64,000 bases of DNA from Typha latifolia (Eukaryota > Streptophyta > Magnoliopsida > Poales > Typhaceae). The position numbers and the translations under genes are program-made. Of the stretch, positions 1 to 14,868 are shown one piece after another. A model generated the notes under the pieces. That model worked only from the letters and a program-made list of their open reading frames with translations, had not been told where the DNA came from and searched no databases. Numbering within the stretch: the first letter of the stretch is position 1; each line of letters starts with the position of its first letter. Location of the stretch: the NCBI GenBank assembly GCA_019914945.1, contig CM034110.1:6589808-6653807 (forward strand), read 5' to 3'.

Positions 1-662
1 AGTTATATGACCCATACCAATCCAAACTTGCACAAGCATATCTTATCTGCCCAAGGTACTCACTGCGACCACGGTAGCAAGAGTTCCAAATGCACTCAAT
101 GCAAAGTTTCCAAGCAGTTATGTAGGCAGAGGTGGCTACCTTCTATTACTTGATTATTAGTTGGGTTAACCAACTTTAATTTGAACAATTAACTTGATAG
201 TTCTATGAGAAAGACATCATATTTAGTACATGTATAGTCTTATCCTCCCATGAGATGATATGCAAATATTCTTTCCTGGGCCCTCAATATCATCACGGAT
301 AAAGAATGTCAGTTGCACCATCCATGAAAACCTAAGAGTAGCTAAATCTGACAAGCACGCCAATGTCCAACAGCCACAAGAATTATTCTAACCAGGAAAA
401 GCTGACCTTGACTGACAACCAACTATAATATAAAAGTTTCGATGGTTCTCCCCCATAACCACAATATCATCTCAAACCAACTCAAATAGAGAAGCACTGA
501 TGATTCTTACCCATTACCAACATATCTTCCCAAAGTACAGTAATCCTTTACTACATGCTAACTTTTTAACTCCAAATTCATGTTGTATACAAATACATAT
601 GGACTGCAGGAAGGAATAAAGTATTATCTGATAAGTTCTTTTCTTTGGCGTAAGAGAATTAC

Positions 663-2204
<1,542 letters not shown>

Positions 2205-2672
2205 CTCCTCGTCTCTCGAACTCCTATTTCTTTTCGGAGAAAATTTTTCTTCTACTCTCTTTTCTTTCCTTCGTCAACCGTGACCGAAATGAGGGTGGCT
2301 TCAGAAGATCGGGCAAGCACGAATTATATGAGCTCTCTATACCGTCGAGTCCGGTGACCGATACGTGAGGATACCGCAGCTGATGGTTTTCTTAGCTTAG
2401 AAGAGGAGTTTTTTTACCAAAGTAGCCCTAACCTTTCTTTTTTTTACGCATTTATATGCTTCAAAACTTAAATACTTCTATATTTTTACCGTATCTAAAT
2501 ATGAATCGCTGATCGGATCACCATATCATATAAAAATTTAAATGACATATATATTTTTTATATAAGTTATTTTTTGATTCAACGATTTATATTTTAAAAT
2601 TATTGAAGTGGAAAATGATTTATATAACAAAAATTCTAAAACTTATAACTTTTTTTCGACAAAATTTAAATA

Positions 2673-2673
<1 letters not shown>

Positions 2674-2704
<31 letters not shown>
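2674..2704. repeat. (TA)n microsatellite
   Basis: Uninterrupted alternating TA of about 15 units in the PDI-AMSH intergenic region. Confidence 0.9.
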
Positions 2705-2706
<2 letters not shown>

Positions 2707-2929
2707 TTATCGTCTCAATTAGTAATTTTATAACGTACCTAATTTCGTATTTAAGTTTCGAGATGAATTAATCATGATAAAAAAAATTTGGCAAACTTCA
2801 AATAGTAAAAAAAATCTATGTTGGATTGGTTTTTGTTTGCTAGTACAATCCTGTATTGAAAATGATGCAATACATTATTTATTGAAAATAATCCAATTAT
2901 AAAACTCCTCATTTATTAGCTTAATCTGT

Positions 2930-3150
2930 TTAACCTAATTATCACCCATCAATCCGTTTATAATATAAGAATCCAATTATAATATAAATAATTTATTTAT
3001 TACTCGAATAACTCATTTATAATACGGATAAATCTATTTATAACTTGAATATACTCATTTATAAGCTGAATAATTTATATAAATATACATAATATGTGTA
3101 ACCCAATAACTATTTATGACTTGTATAACATGTTTAATAATTAAATTATA
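2930..3150. repeat. Degenerate AT-rich array of about 20-bp units
   Basis: Variants of the word CTCATTTATAA followed by GAATA recur at spacings near 20 bp (for example around 3005, 3030 and 3055). The array is too degenerate to assign to a family; it could be a decayed tandem repeat or the inside of a small transposon. Confidence 0.4.
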
Positions 3151-3835
3151 TTCATATTTAATATATTAGCCTATTTATTAAGTGAGTTATATTTGTATTT
3201 CAACTCAATTTCCCCCTCCTATTTAATCTATCAAATTAGATCTCTGAAGAGTTTTATAACATGGACAAATTGTAATGGATTGACTCAAGTATGTCTCCAA
3301 ATTTACCCCATTATTGTGTACAAACCAAGCAGCAAAGTAGAAGAAACTAAGCCTGTAGGACAAATAAATGAATTATGGAAAGCAACAAACTGAAGAGACA
3401 TGAATAAGAACACCATCATCTGAAAGCAAAGAGAAAGACCAGCATTGGCTTAGGTTGTTCAGATTCAGAATCTATTTATCCAAGGAGCTGGTTAATGTGA
3501 GCTCAGCAAAGGATTTGCTAGGGCCAAGCCCTAGAGATCTTAGAAATTTGAATATAACTAAAGGCTTAAGCTAGTAGATAACAGACCAACAATGTGTATT
3601 ATAACTTAACAAGATCACCAAATCGAAAGGGTGGCAGAAGCTCATTCGGCCATTTTCATAAAAAAGCTGTGCGTCATGCTTTATACATAGAAATTATACA
3701 CAAATGCTTAATCCAGTATTCACAATTCTTGAGCAGTATAAACACCAAATAAGCAAGTCAATTTTTTCCTATCATTTCGGGAGCTTGATGCTAAAAATAT
3801 CTTCTGTACACAATTATTTAAAAGGTTGGGTTCAC

Positions 3836-6800
3836 TTATGTATTGCGAAGATCGACAACATCAAACTTCACATTCGGGTTCATGTAGACATGAGAACAGT
3901 GTTCATAAATTGGGGTGCCGTCTGGAGGCTCCTCGTGAGGATGAAATCCACTCTCTTGGCAATTATGGATCACTGACATACCACTTGGATCTGTTAGATG
4001 GAATATGCCTTGTTTTCTGTACAAAGATAACGATCTGTCAAGATTGGTTGACCCAAAACTAAATTTTCATGAGATTATAAAAAAAGTAAAGGTTAGATCT
4101 CTCAAATAAACCAGTCGACAGTAGCAAGCTAGAAACATAAGCTCTTGACCAAAGATTCAAGCAATATTGCCTCTTGATAGTCAATGTCAAAGTGTCAAAG
4201 TTACTATTTATGGACAATTCAACAAAGTGGATAAGTGAATACTACATTAATTTCCTATGCGTCACACATAACCATGCCTAGCCTTCAACAGGTGTAATCA
4301 TCTTGTTGTGATACATAAAAATAATATATTGGAAAAAAAATAAAAGGAAAGCTTTTCCATTTTGAGTATTAATGATCAATAAAACAATTTATAGCTTATA
4401 AGTAGCTTGAGGGTGCAATAGAAACCAAAGGAAGCTACTTTACATCTATAGTAAAATGCATAGCCTGCAATCACGCAAAACATTGATGGATATGTCCCCC
4501 AAAGTAAGCACCTTGAAAGTATGATCCTTTTATGAAGATCATTCTCAAACCGCACAAGTAAAATTCCCTAATTTCCCAATTCTTTCAGATTGAAAAAGGG
4601 CTACAACGTACCTAGTTGTATCAGTTGGCGCCATAACAATTGCAATTGCTTCTGGTAACATAACCTGTTAACAGCCAAATTCTTAGCACATGATCATTTT
4701 ATAAGTTGACAAGCTTTCCCTACAAAATGAAACTCAAAGCAGAACAGTTACAAATACATGCAGTAAGGAGAAAACATTTTATTAGTTCTACTAATTAATG
4801 TTTTTACTTAAAGCGGTAAAAAGATTAACAACATAACTAGATCTAACATAGCTATCACATTCATGAAGAATCACATGAATTAGCATGTCAGTCAGAATGT
4901 CAGATAGGTCTTCAATGTTAGCAAGTACCTACTGAAAACAAATGTTTAGTGAAAATTAGTAAATTATTACATCTCTTAAGCAATCTTATGTATAGTTGGT
5001 CAATCACATATGCAAATGACATCTTTAATAATGTCTTAGCTGTTTATAATGGTCAACATTTATCACGCAGTTATATTCCTATGTTCTTCATTATACTTCC
5101 AGGAAACGAGAATAAGACAGGATAAAACAAACTGCTCAGCTAAGGGAGTTGCTTAGTGTGACAATAAGACTCTCCCCTTGCTTCCACTAGCCCATGAGTC
5201 CATGAATTCAATCATGGGAACAGCCTCTTAAAAATGAGTAAGCCTGTATACATTTGCGCTCTCCATATCCCACAGAGGCAGGAACCTCATGCACTAGGAC
5301 GCTCTTTTCTTTCTGTAACAAACTGCTGGGCAGCACCAGTTCGCGTATTGGAAAGCATCATTTGAGTTAATAAGAGATTAGACCATGAGAAACAATGCAG
5401 CCGTATAATTACAGAAGTAACCGTTTTTCTTTTTCTTTTCATGTTTTTAGATGGCTTTAATCTAATTCTTAAGCCACTTTGCTAGTTTGGCAGAAATCAT
5501 TTAATCAAAAAACTCTGGGCCCATCATCTTCTGGAAACAACTTGCACCCATTGCCTCACTAACCTTCATCATGATTAACAAAGCACAAAATTTTATTAAA
5601 TCTTATTGTCATATGTCATCAGTCATCATTCTTATGATCTTAAGCTGAGATTATTTGCTTGACAATTTAAGTACACTCTCTATTCATGCATAACAAATAC
5701 ATTCTCCTCGAAGCAGTACTTCCAATTAATTATTTTAGTTGTTCAACTCAGTTTAGTATAGGAAGCAAAGACTTAACGGGATGAATAATGAACTGATTGT
5801 TGTAAAACAACTTCAACAATTCAGTAAGTTCGAAATTAGAAATTTATGTAAGCCCAGAAATGCATTGACATACAGGATACAACAAAAAGGTATGCTCTTT
5901 CAAGTAAAATGAGATCATAATAATCTGATGAGCTTAATTTGAAGCCCTCGATTTTGCTACCAAAAGATTAAAATCATTAGAACTGGACCTTCATGAAAAG
6001 CTTTACATAGGACCGAAGACTTAGGTGCCAAGGATCTGCCTTACTAAAGCAATTACAGTTACCACTTTGTGGAGATCAAATCTCATGTTGTCTGTTTACA
6101 ACTTGACATGCACGAAATGTAGATGAGTCACTAAATAGTGTGCAAACGGAAATTGGAGGAAAAACACATGTAAGTTGACAACATATAGTCTCCAATGATG
6201 GATTAGAGGACTCCAAGAAGAAAACTGATGATGCAAGTAGTCGTCATTAAGACATTCCTGATTACACAGTTAACCAAATTTGACAGAAAAAAAAAAAACA
6301 CCTTGTACCACATCCCAACATGTTTAATTCAGCAAGGAGTCCCATATTGTGCATCACTACTATATAGCATGCAATATGTAACGCACAGCTCTATGACCAA
6401 TATTGGAAGACATGAGCTGACCAATCCTTAGTCTTCGACAACACTATATGGCATATCCCATGCAAGATAAGCTGCTACATATTAAATTCCAGATATTGTG
6501 AAGAGATGAACAAGAAAAAGAGAAAAATCAGTGTAGCCATCGTGAGATAGGTCACCAATTCCAAGTGACAATCTAACCATGCCATAATAGTCAGGAAGCT
6601 GAAAAGAAGATTCAACTCTCTTTTTACTAGCTTCCATCCATGAAACTCAAATACAAAGACTATAGTTTCATTAAAAGTTCTTTATATTTTCTGAATTCTC
6701 CAATTTTCAAGCCAACAGAAAGTAAGCTGAAGAGAGAAACAAAGTTCCTTAAATTTGTCCCTTAACTCTGCTTTGTAAACTTTGTGCTCATCTGAAAGCA

Positions 6801-9800
6801 GTAAATAACATGTCTATGCTGTACAGCTTTTGTCCTATTCTGCTTATTATTATTATCACCTTACAGTAGCTACTAAGCTACAGAGTCATTTCAGATAAAA
6901 AGACAGTTGTTAATCGGTGAATGCTCTCGACATACTGCAAACCACCAGTAATCAATCATACTCGATTAAAAAATTATTCCTGACTTTCCAACATTACTCG
7001 TTATTATTTAATCAAAATCATGACAGCATAAGTTCTTCAAAATCTATTGTAGGTGAGGAACAGTTTTAACAGTATTCCTCATAACACCCCAGGCAAGCAT
7101 CTCATAACAATAATATTTACCATCTTTAATGTATTGCCCTCATAACATCCCAAGCAAGCATCTCATAACAATAATATTTATTATCTTTAATGTATTTGAT
7201 CTACAGGATATCTTGCAAAAGGTGTCAATTGGTACGACAGGTAAAGCTCCTTGCACTGTGACATCACAGTTTCAAGTCAAAATGATAGCTTCTAGAGAAA
7301 CAGTGGTGAGGTCAAGTACAGGATGCAAACATCAAACTGGTACTGACAGGAGGCTCATGAAGTAGAATGCTTTTTAAGTACGAGATATAGTGTACACAGG
7401 AACAAATTACTAAACATAGAAATATAGAATGAATAGGAAAGAACTGTCTAATAATATAAATATAGAATGAATAAGAAAGAACTGGTGATTTCCTTTCATC
7501 TCTTACATGCTGCTGTAAATGAAACAAATATTGAGATCAGAATAAATATTAAAGTTCTAAGACATATAATGTAAATTGACTCAAGAAATCTTACATACAA
7601 GCAGAGATAGGCATTGCTGGCATGATTTAATTAAATGAAAGCAGAGGAGAGAAATGTCCTAATGTCTACACAGCATCACCTGATATGAGTAATGATTGTG
7701 AAGATCGATTGATGACAAGAAGCAGGTCTGTGTAGGGTGTGTCTGGAAAAGAGAAGAAAACAGACATGAATTATATAGTAGGTAAAAGTCTACGCTTTTA
7801 GATTCTCAAAATTCTTACTACAATTAAAAATTCAAATTGAAAGTTGAAACCATAAATAAACTCTGTAAATAGAAGTGTTGTTGCATCTAAATGACTATAT
7901 TCTTGGTAATTTGGAATATCTGACATTTTGTGGAAGTTAGATTTAGATGCAGAAGAAGCTTAAACGCAAGAATTTCCAATATTTCATGATTAACACCAGC
8001 AAGTTGATGACATTGAAGCCTCACTTTTGGCAATATTTGAAAAGGGTAACCAATTCTGTAACAGAAGAATAGATCAATTCACATTAATTTTATTATATTA
8101 GGAGTAATTTAAGTGTTAAAGACCCTTCCAGAGTCTGTCTCTATGTTTTTAGTAGTCAAATTAAGGAAATATGATAAGTACAAGAGATCCTAAATTTAGC
8201 AATTCCTAAAAAGAGTGAGATTTAATCTGGATAGCTAGTTTCATAGAGAAATGATCAGCTATATTAGTTAATAATTTCTTGACTTAGAGCCTATGGAATA
8301 GAAAAGGTTCCAACAGAATTCCTAGTTGCAGGATTAATTTTAAGAAGATTGGACTAAATAGGATTGCCAATTGTGTTTTGGTGCTTATATTAGAGTTGGG
8401 GTATTTTCCAAAAGAATTGGCAATTGGTGAACTATTTGAATGAAACAATTCTATTCCTCTACCCTCTATAATTCTGCTCTTTTATCTCTCTCCCTATTCA
8501 CATTCTCCTTTCCCTTATTTTTCTTCTTTCCATCATTCTTACATTTATATTTATGCAGTAGTGCAGTACATTATTGTTTTCCTTTCTGTTGATCACTCAC
8601 TAACAGACATTCTTTGCCACCACATGATATAACCTCTGATCGACGAGTTATATCAACCAATACGAATTAGCAATTTGCTTCTTTTAATTTCTACATCTAT
8701 TTAAATATCGTTCTTAAAATATCAGAAAAACATATAGGAAAAACAAAGATTCAGAAGATGAAAGTTGTGCATCACAGTGTCATGAAGTTCAGACGTCAAA
8801 GATTAAAAAGGATAGGTGTAAATTAGATGTAGCCTATCCAAATTATCTGGACATCAAGGGTTATTGTTGTGATAATTTATGCTGTTCTAATTTTCTTTAA
8901 AAAAATCCTTGAAGAAGCTTTATATAATTTTATGGCCAAAGTCCACATATCTGAAGGCATTGCTGCATGTGGAGAAAGTTCTCCAATAATATATGTGCAT
9001 TAGAACAAATCATGCACCAACATTTTCACAAAAGCCAAATATGATATGCTTTGTCTCCACTGGTATTTTTTGCAATTAAATCCATTCAAAAAGTCCACAT
9101 CATTTTCACAAAATCAAAAGCCTTCAGCTGAGACCTTGATGTTTTGGACCTTTTGCTAAGAAGTGTCAAATTGTCACACCCTTATGGCCTTATCAGGTAT
9201 TCAAAAGTTTGGAGCAATAGTGGTACATGTAAACCTTGTACATTAAAATATAATGATATGCATGATCTATACCATGTAGGATAAGGAGAAGAAGAAAACA
9301 TAGTAAGAATTAACATGGAACTTACATGAATCCACCCAAGGGTGAAAAGGGAGTGTTTGTCTTGAGCTTCAAATATTTCTTCTTCATTTGTAGCTTGACA
9401 CTGAAGAAAAATGACGAAGAGATAGAGATCTCACATGCTTGCTTTAAGCTATAGAAATGTAAAATATAGGAATCTGACTATGAAAGGAAGGAAAAAAAAA
9501 AGTTTTTTAAAAAAAAAAAGAGAATACACACAAATAGAGTCTGGTTGTCAGCATATGTTTATCACCAAAGAACATATTAATTAAGCACAGTAAACAAGTT
9601 GGAGATACATGCACCCAGTTGAGAGCAGGTAACTTGGAGCTACCTAGCAGCCAACAGTGCGGAGGAAATTGTCCGGTTTCAAGAGGAGGTATAATATACT
9701 TTACTTTCATGCAATTACCACAGACTTAGGAGCATGTTAAATTGTTGTGATTTAATATTTCCTCAGAATTATATGTTGGATCCTGTCATTATATTAATAA

Positions 9801-12800
9801 AGTACTAAAATTTCTCATTTCCAGACATATAGTTCGTCGGGTTTATTCTTTCCTATTTTCATGTTAGTTACTACCAATAGCAGGCAAAAGCCAAGGTACA
9901 ACTGGCATATCTGAGGAGACCTAAAGAGCCAGCATTCAGTAAATCAAGACAAGGTAACAACTGGCAAAATATACAAAACAAATATAAAAATTAATTCAGA
10001 GCAAGCACAAGACACTAACGCGATATTGTTAGTAATGACTTACTGAATCAGATGTTGACTTCTGCTTTGGGATTATCAGTGTTGTGACATAAAATTTTCT
10101 GCTTTTCTACATAAAACATGGGTTGATGTCAGAATTCAGCAAATAACTCATAGTTCTCATCATCCCGACTAACAACACATACCAATGAACCTGCAAGAAC
10201 TCCACATGTTTCTAAATTTTTAATAGTATTGGCCTCTGCAACCCTCAAAAAACATTCCATTAACTTCACAGGCTGAGAAAAAGGAAAAAGTGAAAAAGAG
10301 TCAAGGCATTTTTATGACAAGTTAAATTAAAAATAACATTTTTCAAGCCCTATCTGATGGACAGTACAGGAAAGCTTGCAATCTTGATGAAGTCATAGAT
10401 CCCATATAATAAATTAATTTATTCATTCTTCGGACAGTAAGAAAGAAAGAGTCATCACGCTTACAACATGTAAATCTTGATATTGCCCAGAATCTGACAT
10501 TGCGGGTCCTGGTCTTGGATCAGCAACTTTTGACGGAGAAATAACATTACGCTCAGGCAGCACCTGAGCAAGTACAGGTGGAGGATTGGGCTGCCTTCTC
10601 AGCTGTAAAGAATCTTCCTGTATAACACTGGTGGTGGACAGAGTACATGGTTCTTCTACTGGAGTTGACCATCTACCATCATCAAGAGAAAGAACAGATT
10701 CCATATCATAACGACTCTTGCTGAATTCATCTTTATAGATTGTACTGGAACTATGTGAGTCATCCTGATTCAAGCTATCTGGCAGTAAACTGCACAGAGA
10801 GCAGCAGTAGTTGAAAAGAGACCAAAACAGAGATACTTTTAGTTACAAGAATATCATATACAGCTCAAAATTTTGGATATCTTAGACCATTGAAGTAAGC
10901 AGGAATTGATCTACATTCAAAAGTTTTAAGATTATATGAAGTCCTCACCGTGAATTTGCACTTTGTGTCAAGTCAGCATTGCTGGGATACTGAACCTGTA
11001 TCATAGAAGAAAGACACTCTAACAATCAATACTTCTTCTACGATGAGAGTTGATGGAGCCATCAAGAATTAAAGCATCATACCCTTATACCAGTAGTTAC
11101 AGGTCCTGTCCACTGCCCATGAAGGCCATTAGCACCTAAAATAGAGTGTCTAGATAGTGTTTCTTGTTTTGGATACGGCAAATTAATAGACCTGCAAAAG
11201 GTAAACATGAAGTATTGATAGCTATGTTTAGCTGAAAATTGGAAATGTGGCTATTACTTATGTATGGAAATTAGAGATTTTGGTGCACATATCTTTCAAG
11301 AGAAATAAGCAAGATTATATATCCAACTATAATATAGAGAAAATTATATTTTACCCTCCTTCCCTATAGGTAGACCTAAATTCGCTTCACCCTTAGGTCT
11401 CTAAACTTTTATTTGTGTCACTTTATCCTTTTATGGTTATATTCAAACTAAAAATATTATTTTTTTTCATCATATTTGACCAATTTACAAATCGAATTTA
11501 AAAATGCTCATTAGAGATAAAGTTATAGATAATTAGAGATAAACTTTCTAACGCATCTAAAACAATATCAATTAAATTTTAGATACCAAATATATGATAA
11601 AAACATAATATAATAAATTGGTCAAATATAATAAAAAAACATAATAATTTCAGTTTGAATATAACCTATGGGGATAAAGTCACATAAATGAAACTATAAG
11701 GAGGTAAAATAAATTTAAGCCTAACCATAGTGGGTAAAATATAGTTTCTTCTATAATATATGATTATCCCTATTCCTAAACAGTTATACCAACTAGAAAG
11801 CTATTGCAAGAATCTTCGATCCCTTGGGTAAAGGTTGAACAATGAACATACTACCAAGGAGATTTCAAAATTTATTGTAATAGTATGTAACAGTTATATT
11901 GAAGAAATGAGCTAAATGATCCCAAAAATACAGAAGCTAACACTCAAATCTATATAGCCATTACACATCTCCAAAACTACTCAAACAATGTAAATATACA
12001 CATACAATTTCTTAAATTGCAACTCAGGTTGCCCATTATCCAGTAATGCAACTTGATTTCGTCCACTAGATGGCTTCGACAAGGATCTAGGCATACTTCC
12101 AGGATGTGCCTGTATTTAGCAGATAAGAGAATTAGGTAAATTGTATAAGAACTCAAATTAAATAGGGACAGGTAGCAAGACTATAGCAAGGACCTAAAGA
12201 TGGGCAGCAAAACAACCATTAGATAAATTTCAGATTCATATAACTAACAGAGAAGCTGATCACGTAATGATATTTGGTAGTCCTGAAGAATAACAAAAAC
12301 ATCCATGCCTTCTAAAGTGGCCACAATATACTCCAGAATGAATTTAATAGAACTTTACCTGCTCTGCATGAGGACTTGGAAAGATTTGCTTCGAAGCAGG
12401 AGCTGAGTTGTATGTTCCTTCTGGACCATTAGATTGAAAAGTGTGCTCTTTGTTTAGTTCATCAACTTGACGTTGAACATCTGGCTTGAGCGTTTCTAGC
12501 TCATTGATTACATCCCATAGTTTCTAGAGGAATAAAGGGTCAATACATGACACGAGTGTTGGTGATTTACATTCCATTTGTATAAAATAATAGATCTGTA
12601 AGTGTAACTAGGTGACAGGAATGATGCACCAACCTTCTTGAAAATGGCCTTCTCTTTAGTGTTCAAGGCCTGGTAATCACGATGGGATGGTATTGTCTCA
12701 CACATCAGACTACAGCAAAGATGCCATAAGTTTCATGTAGATGTTATAGAAGTTAATAATCATTATGTTTCTTATTCAACAAGAAGTGAAAATACAAGCA

Positions 12801-14108
12801 TTATGTGGATCAACTTCTCCTACCTGGAAAATCTCAAAAGAATGATGTATAAGTCAATGAGATTCTTCTCCTCCCGATAAATAGTAGCCTGAACATCAAT
12901 GAAGTGCCACAAAATTTACAAATAAGCTCCACAGTAATGAAGCATTTTATTCAGCTAATTGTTCTTAAGGACAGCGGCAGACTAATGAAACATGATATTT
13001 TTCACATAATGGTTCACGCATCAGTAAAGGAATCAACTATAGTTAACACCATTCAATATCAAATGTGAGCAAAGAGTGCCATTGAAGAGGCAAAGATTGA
13101 AGTTCCAATCACTCAGTCAGTATTGAGTTAGATAGAGTAAATTGGAATAAAGGCATCATGGACCTAAAAGTACAAGACTCGATAACTAAGCATGCTCTTG
13201 ATTAGTGCACTAATCTCACCTTTGTTGAATACACTTGGAAGTCTATCATCAAGTAAGACACTGGGATAGTCCTTAACAAATGCAGAAAGTCTAGATTAAA
13301 GATCAAAGAATTAAGTTCTCTTTTGGTAAGTAAACTATTCAATGCCATTACAGAGAGACAACTCAAATACCATATACAATCTTAAAAACTTAAATGTATG
13401 GCTACCATGAATCGGCTATAAACAGATATCATGGAAGGCAAATTCTCTAGTTTTCCCCATCCAAAGAGAGAGTTATCTTTTCTATTCTTATACAAAAGAG
13501 GTACCACCTAGACGCATTTTGAACTATAGGGCATAAATAGTGTAGATCAACTGTTGAGAACAAAAGCAATAAAAAAGGACAAAAAGATACCCGTAAAAAA
13601 CCTCTCCTTTACTATTAATTACATCCATGTATACTTATCAGATAATATACCATAACTGCACCTGAAACCCAACAACCTATTCAATTCCCACTATATCTCT
13701 CCTACCACATCAAGTAAAATCGTACTTTTCCGTCACCACTACCCTCTACATCAACCATCGCACAAAGAGGCACGAATGCCTAAAATCGCATTCCGAGACC
13801 AATTTAACCCCATCTTATCCAATTCCCGCAAATTGCACCAAATCGGACCCTCCAACTCCCTAATTTCTCTCACAATTCACTAAGAAAACAACATAACTGC
13901 AATCACACACCCCAAGTTTGGATCTTTCATACGATTACAATCAAAACGATAAATGAAATGGTTCAAAATCGAGATGGAGGAAGGGCAAAGAGACCTGCTT
14001 AAGTAGATTGTCGGCGATCCGGTAGTAGTAATGGAGGGAGATGCGGTTGTCGACCTCCACGGGTCGGGCGCACGAGTTGATGTTGATCGCCCTCATCGGG
14101 GGCCCCAT
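3836..14108 (-). CDS. AMSH1: AMSH-type K63 deubiquitinase (JAMM metalloprotease)
   Basis: Zinc-dependent isopeptidase that trims K63-linked ubiquitin chains on endosomal cargo with ESCRT-III and supports vacuolar trafficking. Fourteen exons: 13995-14108, 12824-12888, 12634-12709, 12359-12523, 12006-12109, 11083-11191, 10949-10995, 10465-10789, 10183-10272, 10044-10106, 9326-9400, 7680-7742, 4612-4664, 3836-4016; total 509 codons plus stop, close to the Arabidopsis AMSH proteins. Residues 1-120 form the MIT-like/USP8-dimer helices (VDNRISLHYYYRIADNLLKQ; LIDLYIILLRFSS). Residues 130-330 are a poorly conserved linker. The MPN+ domain fills the C-terminus: E356 in LETCGVL, H411-T-H413-P and D424 in SSIDLH give the complete JAMM zinc site, so the enzyme should be active. 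No in-frame ATG lies just upstream of the chosen start. Isoform AMSH1 versus AMSH3 is a guess from the N-terminal sequence. Introns reach 3 kb and carry several transposon relics. Confidence 0.92.
5136..5312 (+). mobile_element. Au-type SINE relic in AMSH intron 12
   Basis: The word GGGAACAGCCTCTT at 5216, followed by GTAAGCCTGTATACAT, a CTCCATATCCCACAGAGGCAG-like block and ACCTCATGCACTAGGACGC before a T-rich end, matches the body of the plant Au SINE as I remember it. The tRNA-like head is decayed. The left boundary is approximate. Confidence 0.75.
7077..7198. repeat. Tandem duplication, 61-bp period, in AMSH intron 12
   Basis: Two near-identical copies, 7077-7136 and 7138-7197, differ at a few bases (CACCCCAGG against CATCCCAAG; TTACCATC against TTATTATC). 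Confidence 0.9.
7420..7484. repeat. Tandem duplication, 38-bp period, in AMSH intron 12
   Basis: A 27-base word beginning AAATATAGAATGAATA and ending AAAGAACTG occurs at 7420 and again at 7458 with one mismatch. Confidence 0.85.
8114..8605 (+). mobile_element. Possible solo LTR (Copia-like) in AMSH intron 11
   Basis: A 492-bp segment begins TGTTA and ends TAACA, the short inverted ends typical of an LTR. Its 3' half has the look of a Copia R/U5 region: GAATGAAACAATTCTATTCC followed by a pyrimidine-rich stretch. The flanking pentamers TTAAG and GACAT do not match, so there is no target-site duplication, and no primer-binding site or polyprotein follows. Confidence 0.45.
11337..11750. mobile_element. 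Mutator-like MITE in AMSH intron 5
   Basis: A 414-bp fold-back element. The left end (TATATTTTACCC) is inverted at the right end (GGGTAAAATATA), and the inverted similarity continues far inward (CAAATATAATAAAA pairs with the 11470 region). It is flanked by perfect 10-bp direct repeats CTATAATATA at 11327-11336 and 11751-11760. A 9-10 bp target duplication is characteristic of Mutator-like elements. No coding capacity. Confidence 0.85.
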
Positions 14109-14844
14109 CCGGAGGCAGTTCGCGGCGTCGATGCTGTCGGAATTCTCTCTTCCCTCGAGGCGTCTCTCTCTTCCTCGATTCTTTTGATTTGATCGCGAGT
14201 CAATTTGGTGGTAAGCTTATTCAGGTGCGAATAAGCAGGGGCTCATAAATTATACATCGACGACGACGATATATAAAAATGTTCGAGTTTCTTTATCAAA
14301 CTAGGTCTCAGTAGATATTTATTTACCTAAATAGTTTACTCCTGAATTGAATACTAAATTAGGTCTAATTTTGGACACACGTCTTGAAAAAAGAAAACGT
14401 AATTTGTAAAGAGTTAATCACATCCCATCTGTAACCTCCTACAAATAAATTTTGAGTGTAAAGATTATTTCTTAATTATATTTATCAGTTTTATACTCTA
14501 ATTCAATATATTTCTCTATTTTATTCAATTATAATATAATAGATTTTACCGATCTAACTCTCGTAAAGTTGGTAGGTATCTCTTCTATGACCAAAGAGAT
14601 TATTTGGTAACTTGACTCGGCATCTTGATTCGATTTGATTGATAGTTTAGTTATGAATAATGACTCGACAATAGAGTGATGTCTCAGCAGCGTTTAGTTC
14701 TGAATAATAGCTCGATAATACACACTACTTGCAACATAGGCTAGATAATTTAGTATGTTGGCTAGAACTTTATAAGACATAATTGTCTCTATATTTACTA
14801 AAGATTGGTCATTTGTCTAGTCCATATTTCACATTTATAATCTT

Positions 14845-14868
14845 AAATAATAATAATAATAATAATAA
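14845..14868. repeat. (TAA)n microsatellite
   Basis: About eight TAA units in the AMSH-ERdj3B intergenic region. Confidence 0.9.

Larger units (their letters stand above)
2205..3835. other. Intergenic: PDI promoter and AMSH 3' region
   Basis: The right-hand side of this gap, next to AMSH, should hold the AMSH 3'UTR; the left-hand side holds the PDI 5'UTR and promoter. Between them the DNA is AT-rich with a TA microsatellite and a degenerate short-period repeat. No further gene is supported; the small open frames near 3193-4062 are either non-coding or antisense to the last AMSH exon. Confidence 0.6.

Noticed and set aside
1..130. Minus-strand frame reading like a hydrophobic helix (ALSAFGTLATVVAV)
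   Set aside because: Short, stops soon, and does not match the next expected PDI exon; it lies where intron is expected.
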